The notes under the pieces were generated by a model. The model saw nothing but the letters and a program-made list of their open reading frames with translations, made no database searches and was not told the DNA's origin. From NCBI GenBank assembly GCA_002440265.1, contig DJSG01000076.1, positions 1 to 5,294 of the forward strand: 5,294 nucleotides of DNA, written 5' to 3'. Shown here piece by piece: positions 1 to 5,213 of this stretch (its first letter is position 1; the number at the start of each line of letters is the position of its first letter). The DNA is from Bacteroidales bacterium UBA6340. Lineage in GTDB: Bacteria; Bacteroidota; Bacteroidia; Bacteroidales; Paludibacteraceae. Both the position numbers and the translations under genes were made by a program.

Positions 1-755
1 TTGTACTGGTTGGTGAGTTCGATGTTGCCCGACTTGCGCTTGATGTTGATGTCGCGCTCGTAGCCATAGTCGAAGCGGTAGGAGAGCGAGAGGCTGTTGC
101 ATTTGTCGATACGCCAGCGCATACCCACCTCGGGACGAATGCGGGTGATATACTGTCCGTACCGCGTTGTGCTGCAGGCATTTAAGTAGTCGGTAGGCGC
201 ATTGAGGGAGTTGGCAAACTCGATACCTACGTGGAACTTCAGGGGCTTGGAGAACATGGAATAGGTGGCTTGCAGGCGGTGGCGCATAGTGAGGTCGATG
301 GCGTTCTTCTCGTTGGGGTTGACGGAGTCGGTGCGGCAGTCCATCAGCAGCCGCTCACGCAGGGAGAGTTTCCAACGGTTGATTTTCACCTGCCCCGTGA
401 GATTGAGGAAAACACGGTGGCGGATGTACTCGTTGGGGTCAGTCCAGCCTTTGTTGCCATAGAGTCTGAAGGTATAGCCGAGGGCGATATTCAGGTAGGG
501 AATCGGCTCATAATCAAACGATAATGTGGTGTATGAGCGCGAGAACTCCGCAGGAGACGTGCCGCCGAGGCAGGTGCGCAGTTCCTCCTCAATGGACAGC
601 CCCAGTCCGTGGTTGAAGGAGCGGTTGTAGGAGGCTACGAGACGCAGTTTGGCAACCTGCTCGGTAGTGGTTTCCCTGCTGACAATCTCTTGGGCTTTTG
701 CGGCTACGGGGGCAAGAAAGATACTTGCCAATGCTATGTAAATCAGTCGTTTCAT
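1..755 (-). CDS. DUF2490-type predicted outer-membrane beta-barrel protein, 3'-truncated by window edge
   Basis: I translated this strand by hand: 251 codons are open from an ATG at 755 to the left edge with no stop, so the C-terminus is missing. Residues 1-21 form a signal peptide (MKR, then a hydrophobic stretch, ending AKA before Q22), which predicts export. The mature part is rich in alternating polar/hydrophobic strands with many Tyr, Arg and Trp, as in KLRLVASYNRSF, YLNIALGYTFRLYG and LSLSYRFDYGYERD. That is the pattern of a small outer-membrane barrel and of the DUF2490 family common in Bacteroidota. DUF2490 proteins are usually roughly 230-260 aa, so probably only a short tail is lost. 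The ATG overlaps the DUF4956 stop codon by four bases (ATGA), implying co-translation as the last visible gene of the four-gene operon. The family has no established biochemical function. A role as the outer-membrane part of the polymerase system is inferred from position only. Confidence 0.82.
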   Translation of the reverse strand, partial: MKRLIYIALASIFLAPVAAKAQEIVSRETTTEQVAKLRLVASYNRSFNHGLGLSIEEELRTCLGGTSPAEFSRSYTTLSFDYEPIPYLNIALGYTFRLYGNKGWTDPNEYIRHRVFLNLTGQVKINRWKLSLRERLLMDCRTDSVNPNEKNAIDLTMRHRLQATYSMFSKPLKFHVGIEFANSLNAPTDYLNACSTTRYGQYITRIRPEVGMRWRIDKCNSLSLSYRFDYGYERDINIKRKSGNIELTNQY

Positions 756-1507
756 CGTGGTTTAATTTGGGAGTCAATAGTGTTGGTTTCGCCCTTTCGG
801 AGCATATAACAGACCTTGATATAGGCGACATCGCGGAGGAAATCGACGTGCCCTATCTCAAAGGACTCGATGGGTCGCCCGAGACGTTTCTCAAGGTCGG
901 CTTTGAGTTCGGCGTGGCGCTCAGGAACGATATTCTCTATTTTCTCATAGAGGACGATTTTCTGCGAGCGGTGCGCGAGTCCGCGCCAGTTCTCGAAGAA
1001 CGCCGCCACGCCGAGAAGGAGGATATTGACCAGCAGGAGATCAGACCAACTGACGGACATAGCCAGACCATTGATGACGCTGAGCCCTATAAGGACAAAG
1101 AGGTAGGTCATTTCGCGGATAGGGATAGTCTCGGTACGGTAACGAATCATACCGAAGATAGCGAAGAGACCGAGGGCGAAGCCGATTTGCAGTTTGACGT
1201 TGTCGAGCATACAGAGCAGCAGGAACATCGTTGCCGAAAAGAGCATGAACGTAACGTAGTAGTCCATGCGCTTCGACTTGCGGTAGTAGAGGAAATGCAC
1301 CAATGTCCACGCCACTGCTAAATTGAGCAGGAAGCGGACAAGGATATTGAGAATACTGCTGCCATCGAAGAGCGGCACGCCGAGGAAGGTAGCAACCGAC
1401 TGCATCGGCACAGCGAACTCCGCTGCTATAGAGGGGTCGAACTCGGGGGCGTTGACGATGGTGTCCGTTACCTGACCGATAGTGCTGGTGTCCATTAAGC
1501 CATCCAT
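752..1507 (-). CDS. DUF4956 domain-containing integral membrane protein
   Basis: This 251-aa protein has about five hydrophobic segments, near residues 52-74, 83-101, 106-120, 133-150 and 155-171. A soluble C-terminal domain follows, from about residue 180. The segment at 108-147 (IGFALGLFAIFGMIRYRT, then IPIREMTYLFV and VING) is what I recognise as the DUF4956 signature. The C-terminal part keeps the YEKIENIVPE and FEIGHVDFLRDVAYI blocks also seen in the family. DUF4956 genes are frequently found beside VTC-domain genes in bacteria, and that arrangement is seen here. A transmembrane partner for a VTC catalytic subunit recalls the yeast VTC complex, where membrane subunits carry polyphosphate across the membrane. 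A similar anchor or channel role is inference. The start at 1507 gives MDGLMDT; an in-frame ATG at 1495 is an alternative that would leave all motifs intact. The stop overlaps the next gene's start by four bases. No promoter match was seen in the gap upstream. Confidence 0.9.
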   Translation of the reverse strand: MDGLMDTSTIGQVTDTIVNAPEFDPSIAAEFAVPMQSVATFLGVPLFDGSSILNILVRFLLNLAVAWTLVHFLYYRKSKRMDYYVTFMLFSATMFLLLCMLDNVKLQIGFALGLFAIFGMIRYRTETIPIREMTYLFVLIGLSVINGLAMSVSWSDLLLVNILLLGVAAFFENWRGLAHRSQKIVLYEKIENIVPERHAELKADLEKRLGRPIESFEIGHVDFLRDVAYIKVCYMLRKGETNTIDSQIKPR

Positions 1508-1548
1508 ATTATTATCCGTTTAAGTTATTCTATTTTATTCTTTTGACT

Positions 1549-1577
1549 CCATTAAAGCCCATTAAAGTTCCATTAAA
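1549..1577. repeat. Three CCATTAAA repeats spaced 10 and 11 bases apart
   Basis: CCATTAAA occurs at 1549-1556, 1559-1566 and 1570-1577 (TTTAATGG on the minus strand). The copies fill most of the 74-base gap between the VTC-domain gene and the DUF4956 gene. A near copy, CCATTAAG, lies at 1492-1499 within the first codons of the DUF4956 gene. The spacing is close to one helical turn, so the copies would face the same side of the DNA. Function unknown. Confidence 0.6.
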
Positions 1578-1581
1578 AACA

Positions 1582-2358
1582 TTATCGGGTGTTTCTTTCT
1601 ATCAGCCCCCTCTCTGAAGGGGTTGGGGAAGTCAGTTTTTCTAATTGTCGCAGTTTGGGGCGGAAGCGGTTGTTTTTTACCGCAGGGTCGGTGAGGGCGG
1701 TGCCGATACAGTACTTGCTGATTTTCATCGGTTTGATGCGCAAGGAGCGGAGTATATCCAGCATCTCGGAGGGTTGATAGCCATCGCGCTTGAGTTCGAT
1801 GATTACCGCATCACCGAGAGCGGCTGTCTGCCCTGTCTGTACGTTCTCCCAACAGAGTGCGGTGTCGATAGTGAGGCGTTCGGTCTTGGCACGATTGACG
1901 AGGGTGATACGCTCGAAGCGGGTGTGTAGTTGCGGTTGCAAGGTACTGATGTCGTACCATGATTTGCCGGTAAGCCACTCGCGCTGCGCGGTGTCTATAT
2001 CTTGCAAGTCGTTGGTATGTACTATGATACGCTTCTTCTTGGTGCGCCCTTTGTTGCTCTTGTTTTTCACCTCCAGGAAGGTTGTCTGCGAGTCGATATA
2101 GGTGCGGATACGTATCTTCTGACGGCGCAGTTGGCGGTCGTGGTGGCGGATATACATCTGCAAGTCGGGGGTATCATAGTAGAGGGTATCGTAAGCGGCA
2201 AGACGCTGACCGTCAGTCTCTTGTATGTAATAGTCCGGCTGTGCAAGGCGCAATATCTCGGGCAACAGACGAGCGGGGGCGACAAACTTGGTATCAATAC
2301 GATTCATCAGTTTGACGCTCTCCATCCCGGCAAGCGAGATAGGGGTCATATCAGTCAT
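1582..2358 (-). CDS. VTC-domain (polyphosphate polymerase-like) triphosphate tunnel protein
   Basis: This 258-aa cytosolic protein lacks a signal peptide and membrane segments. It matches the VTC catalytic-domain pattern of the triphosphate tunnel metalloenzyme fold. In order: LMNRIDTKFV (17-26, with R20 and K24), YYDTPD (60-65), basic strand RQKIRIRTY (79-87), FLEVKNKSNKGRTKKKR (94-110, E96 and K98 as tunnel acid/base candidates), RFERITLVN (147-155), ERLTIDT (160-166), IIELKRDG (186-193, E188 and K190) and KISKY (212-216). Yeast Vtc4 uses this domain to polymerise ATP gamma-phosphate into polyphosphate. No SPX regulatory domain is present. The ATG at 2358 overlaps the upstream gene by eight bases (ATGACTGA); the ATG at 2349 is an equally plausible start. 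A longer in-frame N-terminal extension to 2556 is rejected because it is low-complexity Ser/Thr/Arg antisense to the YD-repeat gene. The enzymatic product is not proven by sequence; VTC-like proteins in bacteria are mostly uncharacterised. Confidence 0.88.
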   Translation of the reverse strand: MTDMTPISLAGMESVKLMNRIDTKFVAPARLLPEILRLAQPDYYIQETDGQRLAAYDTLYYDTPDLQMYIRHHDRQLRRQKIRIRTYIDSQTTFLEVKNKSNKGRTKKKRIIVHTNDLQDIDTAQREWLTGKSWYDISTLQPQLHTRFERITLVNRAKTERLTIDTALCWENVQTGQTAALGDAVIIELKRDGYQPSEMLDILRSLRIKPMKISKYCIGTALTDPAVKNNRFRPKLRQLEKLTSPTPSERGLIERNTR

Positions 2359-2797
2359 CGCTGAACGCATACTCAAACACTTTGACCGAATAGAGTTTGC
2401 CGTTGGGCAGGTAGTTGTACTGTTTTTTCTTGGTGCCGTTGTCGTTGTATTCGTACTTGCGGATACGGACGGGCTTGTCCTTGCCGTTATAAACCACCTC
2501 GCGGGAGACAAACCCCTCGGCATCGTACTCGATGGTGATACGCTGCACCTGCCCATAGGTGGCGTATTCTATTTCCTCCACCTTGCGTCCGAGCGAGTCG
2601 TAGGTGGTGACGTGGTCGAGCCAGCGGGCCTTTGCCTTTGCGTCGGTGTTCCATTCGCGTATGGTCAGGTTCTTGCGTTTGGCACGCTTGGCCAGTGTCT
2701 CGGGCGAGAGGTCAGCCCATGCCATAGCGGGCAACAGTAATGCCAACAGCAATAATCGACATATCCGTGATATGTGTATGTTTACTCTCCTATCCAT
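2351..2797 (-). CDS. Small secreted protein with YD/RHS-like repeats
   Basis: The 148-aa protein begins with a signal peptide: basic MDRR and R11/R14, a Leu-rich core at residues 15-22, and a likely cleavage site AWA before D29. No lipobox Cys is seen, so it is probably periplasmic or secreted rather than a lipoprotein. After a basic linker (31-60) come about four repeats with a Tyr followed by a turn containing Gly: YDSLGRK (66-72), YDAEGFV (91-97), YNDNGTK (117-123) and YLPNGKL (129-135). Further Tyr residues lie between them. This resembles YD/RHS or MORN-like beta-hairpin repeats. It is too short for a toxin-bearing RHS protein and has no toxin domain. It is the first gene of the operon, and its TGA overlaps the start of the VTC-domain gene, so production is coupled. 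I do not recognise a specific family; binding of a partner or polymer in the periplasm is a guess. Confidence 0.8.
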   Translation of the reverse strand: MDRRVNIHISRICRLLLLALLLPAMAWADLSPETLAKRAKRKNLTIREWNTDAKAKARWLDHVTTYDSLGRKVEEIEYATYGQVQRITIEYDAEGFVSREVVYNGKDKPVRIRKYEYNDNGTKKKQYNYLPNGKLYSVKVFEYAFSDD

Positions 2798-2887
2798 GCT
2801 TTACTATTGTATATTAAAACAATCATATAATAGTACATATTATTTCTTTGGGCATAAAAGAATATGCATTTCGGTTGCTATTCGGTG

Positions 2888-2919
2888 CAAAAGTACACAT
2901 TTTCTATGACTTAGCCTAA
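2888..2919 (-). promoter_or_regulatory. Putative Bacteroidota-type promoter of the four-gene minus-strand operon
   Basis: On the minus strand TACTTTTG (2895-2888) fits the -7 consensus TAnnTTTG. Twenty bases upstream is TTAG (2919-2916), one mismatch from the -33 TTTG. Predicted transcription begins near 2884, leaving a 5' leader of about 87 bases before the ATG at 2797. The leader is very AT-rich and contains short inverted repeats. Confidence 0.55.
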
Positions 2920-2976
2920 TGTTTTCTGTGAGTAAGGACGTTTTTTCAGCGGAAAGGAGGGATTTTTCGATGAACG

Positions 2977-3005
2977 CTATATTTGTATGTATGTAAAAAA
3001 TATAG
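2977..3005. repeat. 8-bp inverted repeat embedded in the SpoIID-like gene promoter (possible operator)
   Basis: CTATATTT (2977-2984) and AAATATAG (2998-3005) are perfect complements with a 13-base spacer, so arm centres are 21 bp apart, about two helical turns. The left arm overlaps the -33 element and the right arm ends immediately before the -7 element. This placement suits a dimeric repressor site, but AT-rich inverted repeats also arise by chance. Confidence 0.45.
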
Positions 3006-3013
3006 TACCTTTG
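2982..3013 (+). promoter_or_regulatory. Putative Bacteroidota-type promoter of the SpoIID-like gene
   Basis: TTTG (2982-2985), a 20-base spacer and TACCTTTG (3006-3013) match both -33 and -7 consensus elements exactly. The expected transcription start is near 3017, giving a leader of about 19 bases to the ATG at 3036. This is the best promoter match in the window. Confidence 0.7.
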
Positions 3014-3035
3014 TGCCTGTAACGTGCAAATTCTG

Positions 3036-4163
3036 ATGAGTGTTATGGATATTCGTGTAGGTATAATGACAGCACCGCATATTGATTATGAGTTGCGGGG
3101 CGGGACTTTTCTCTTGAAAAATGTGCGTATCGGTATCGGTTTTCACTGGGACCGTACGGAAGACCAATTGTTTGAAGGACGACTGGAGATACGCAAAAAT
3201 GCTGATGGCAGCGAGACCGCTATCAATATCATCGACGTGGAGGACTATCTCTCGTCGGTTATCACATCGGAGATGTCGGCGACTTCTTCCCTTGAATTGC
3301 TGAAGGCGCATGCCGTTATATCCCGCAGTTGGGTACTGAGACCTATCCTGAATCCGGTAGAGGCACAGAAACCCATGGCAAATCAGCCTGCAGAAGACGG
3401 CATAGAGCGGTATATCACATGGTATGAACGCGATGCCCATGTCGGTTTTGATGTGTGTGCCGATGACCACTGTCAGCGTTACGAGGGCATCACGCGCAGA
3501 GACAAGCATCCCGAAGCGGCGGAGCGTGTGCGTGAAGCCGTGCTATCCACCAAGGGACAGGTGCTGATGTGCGATGACGAGATATGTGACACACGCTTCT
3601 ACAAGAGTTGTGGCGGGCGTACTGAACTGTTTGAGAACGCATGGGCTCCCATCCACTACCGCTACTTGGAGAGCGTCGAGTGCCCCTATTGCAACACGCA
3701 TGACCGCCGTGTGCTCTCACAGGTACTGAATGACTACGACCTTGAGACTCAGGACTTCTACCGCTGGCAGGTGCGCTATTCACAGGGTGAGTTATCGGCT
3801 CTTGTGCGCGATAGAAGCGGTATTGACTTTGGCACGATATTGGAGTTGCGCCCCATCAAGCGCGGTCCGTCGTACCGTATATATGAGTTGGAGATTATCG
3901 GTACCAAGCGTAGTATGATAGTGGGCAAAGAATTGGAGATACGCAAATGGCTGAGCCGTACACACCTGTATAGCAGTGCATTTGATGTGCAGTTTGTCCC
4001 CGCCAAGGAAAATGCGGATGCCGAGTTTGTCCTTTCCGGTCGCGGTTGGGGGCATGGTGTCGGGCTGTGCCAGATAGGTGCAGCCGTTATGGCAGACAAG
4101 GGCTTTACTTATGAGCAGATACTTGCCCATTACTTCCCGCACAGCAATCTGAAAGTGCTGTAA
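3036..4163 (+). CDS. SpoIID/LytB domain-containing protein (putative peptidoglycan-active enzyme)
   Basis: The product is 375 aa from the ATG at 3036. The SpoIID core is clear: IIDVEDYLSSVITSEM leads into SATSSLELLKAHAVISRSW, with E79 of SEM aligning with the catalytic Glu of SpoIID lytic transglycosylases. The C-terminal hallmark GRGWGHGVGLCQIGA (335-349) is also present. Cysteines in DVCADDHC (139-146), CDDEIC (179-184), KSCGG (190-194) and CPYC (216-219) resemble those I recall in Bacteroides homologues and could bind metal or form disulfides. SpoIID cuts glycan strands lacking stem peptides. There is no signal peptide, and an in-frame TAG at 3003 excludes a longer N-terminus. Alternative starts are GTG 3024 (7-base leader from the predicted transcription start) and ATG 3045. 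I chose 3036 because its distance to the first conserved strand (IRVGI) fits homologues as I remember them. The gene converges on the LD-carboxypeptidase gene, which fits peptidoglycan turnover. Confidence 0.9.
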   Translation: MSVMDIRVGIMTAPHIDYELRGGTFLLKNVRIGIGFHWDRTEDQLFEGRLEIRKNADGSETAINIIDVEDYLSSVITSEMSATSSLELLKAHAVISRSWVLRPILNPVEAQKPMANQPAEDGIERYITWYERDAHVGFDVCADDHCQRYEGITRRDKHPEAAERVREAVLSTKGQVLMCDDEICDTRFYKSCGGRTELFENAWAPIHYRYLESVECPYCNTHDRRVLSQVLNDYDLETQDFYRWQVRYSQGELSALVRDRSGIDFGTILELRPIKRGPSYRIYELEIIGTKRSMIVGKELEIRKWLSRTHLYSSAFDVQFVPAKENADAEFVLSGRGWGHGVGLCQIGAAVMADKGFTYEQILAHYFPHSNLKVL

Positions 4164-4179
4164 TCGGCAGGTTGTTCCC

Positions 4180-4245
4180 CAACGTTCTCTCGGATTTCTC
4201 CTGATATTTTCTTGATATTCCTCCGACATCCTTCCGACATTCTCT
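4180..4245. repeat. Degenerate 11-bp tandem array, six units
   Basis: Starting 17 bases after the SpoIID-like stop, the sequence can be cut into six consecutive 11-base units: CAACGTTCTCT, CGGATTTCTCC, TGATATTTTCT, TGATATTCCTC, CGACATCCTTC, CGACATTCTCT. The consensus is YGAYATTCTCT. Units 3-6 are clearest; unit 2 is weakest. The array is pyrimidine-rich on the plus strand and lies in the convergent gap. No stem followed by a T-run was found around it, so it is not an obvious terminator. Confidence 0.6.
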
Positions 4246-4291
4246 CGGTAAAATGAGGGTATAAGAGAGGTTTGCCATGTGGGAGAATTTA

Positions 4292-5176
4292 TCAGAGTTC
4301 GGTCAGTTGTGCCCTATCGGAAGACACAGAGAGACGCCATCTGACATTGAGACGCAGCGGCACATTCCGTTCCACGTGCCCTGCAGGGAAGTTCATCATG
4401 ACAGGGAACCTATATTCCGATACCGCTTTCATGACGGTATCATGGATGGTGCACCCCATTAGCGGGTCGTCTTCACAGTCGGTAAATTGTCCGATTACCA
4501 TACCTCCCAAGCGTGCCAGCACGCCACTCATTCGGAGATTTTGGAGCATACGGTCGATATGGTAGTGCCGTTCACACACATCTTCTATAAAGAGTATGGG
4601 TGGTGTTTCGCAGTTGTCTATCAGACAGTTGAGCGAATATGGCGTGCCTTGCAGCCCATATAGAACACTCAGATTTCCGCCTATCAGTATGCCCTCGCCC
4701 TCGCCTGTCCGTTGGAGTGCGTGAGGGTGGATAGAGTATGTCATTTTTTCGCCTTGGAGGGCACGCTGCAACAGGTGCAGTGCAGGGTGCGTATCGGGTA
4801 GGGAAGCGATATATTTGCACATGGAGGCGTGCAGCGTAGGCAAGCCATGCAGACCTAATATGCTGTGGAGTACGGTGATATCGGAGAAGCCTGCCACAAG
4901 TGGTATGGGTTGGTCGGGTATGCGAATACGGTCGGCTATCTGTTGCAACCCATACCCACCGCGACTGCAAAGGATGATATCTGTGTCCGTCAGGCAGAGT
5001 GCCTCGTTGATGTCGCCCAACCGCTCTTGCTCTGTACCCGCAAACCGCCCGTTGCGTCCGCGTGCGTGTGGGGCGACAGTTACCGTGTACCCCCATTGCT
5101 CTAATCGGGTGATAGCGTTATCAATCAGGATGTTGTCTATGGCTCCTGAGGGGGATATGATGTGGATATGCTTCAT
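4292..5176 (-). CDS. S66-family LD-carboxypeptidase (muramoyltetrapeptide carboxypeptidase)
   Basis: This 294-aa protein has the normal length for family S66. The N-terminal IISPSG (6-11) and SRGGYG (71-76) motifs are present. The catalytic triad is intact: nucleophile S98 in VAGFSDIT, E198 in LFIEDV, and H267 in FPAGHVERN. GGNLSVL (167-172 region) is also typical. The enzyme removes the terminal D-Ala from tetrapeptides of peptidoglycan fragments in the cytosol during recycling; the absence of a signal peptide agrees. The ATG at 5176 is chosen because the PSG motif then lies at the usual distance from the N-terminus. An in-frame extension to 5290 adds 38 non-conserved residues and runs through the promoter, so it is rejected. 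The gene is convergent with the SpoIID-like gene and divergent from an unidentified ORF. Its mRNA appears nearly leaderless. Confidence 0.93.
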   Translation of the reverse strand: MKHIHIISPSGAIDNILIDNAITRLEQWGYTVTVAPHARGRNGRFAGTEQERLGDINEALCLTDTDIILCSRGGYGLQQIADRIRIPDQPIPLVAGFSDITVLHSILGLHGLPTLHASMCKYIASLPDTHPALHLLQRALQGEKMTYSIHPHALQRTGEGEGILIGGNLSVLYGLQGTPYSLNCLIDNCETPPILFIEDVCERHYHIDRMLQNLRMSGVLARLGGMVIGQFTDCEDDPLMGCTIHDTVMKAVSEYRFPVMMNFPAGHVERNVPLRLNVRWRLSVSSDRAQLTEL

Positions 5177-5182
5177 AGGCTG

Positions 5183-5213
5183 CAAAGTTATACAAAAAGC
5201 ATTGATTATGCAA
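5183..5213 (-). promoter_or_regulatory. Putative promoter of the LD-carboxypeptidase gene, giving an almost leaderless mRNA
   Basis: On the minus strand TAACTTTG (5190-5183) matches the -7 box exactly. TTG (5213-5211), 20 bases upstream, matches the -33 core. Only six bases (CAGCCT) separate the -7 box from the ATG, so the predicted transcript starts within a few bases of the start codon. Confidence 0.65.

Noticed and set aside
698..1321. Long plus-strand ORF (207 aa)
   Set aside because: It is entirely antisense to the start of the DUF2490 gene and the DUF4956 gene, is rich in charged residues of no recognisable family, and has no promoter.
2359..2556. 66-residue N-terminal extension of the VTC-domain protein
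   Set aside because: The extension is Ser/Thr/Arg-rich, overlaps the YD-repeat gene out of frame, and the tunnel domain starts normally from the ATG at 2358 or 2349.
2288..2740. Plus-strand ORF of 150 aa
   Set aside because: It is the antisense of the YD-repeat gene, whose signal peptide, repeats and junction with the VTC gene are convincing.
2946..3509. Minus-strand ORF of 187 aa at the SpoIID locus
   Set aside because: It is antisense to a strongly conserved SpoIID-like coding sequence and its own promoter; the translation has no recognisable domain.
3792..4229. Minus-strand ORF of 145 aa overlapping the SpoIID 3' end and the 11-bp repeats
   Set aside because: Most of it is the antisense shadow of the conserved C-terminal SpoIID region, and no family resemblance was seen.
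4241..4268. Possible terminator hairpin TCTCT ... AGAGA in the convergent gap
   Set aside because: The stem is only five bases with an 18-base loop and no following T-run on either strand.
4572..5096. Minus-strand ORF of 174 aa within the carboxypeptidase gene
   Set aside because: It is another frame of the same strand, Arg/Thr/Pro-rich and unlike a folded protein; the S66 frame holds all catalytic residues.
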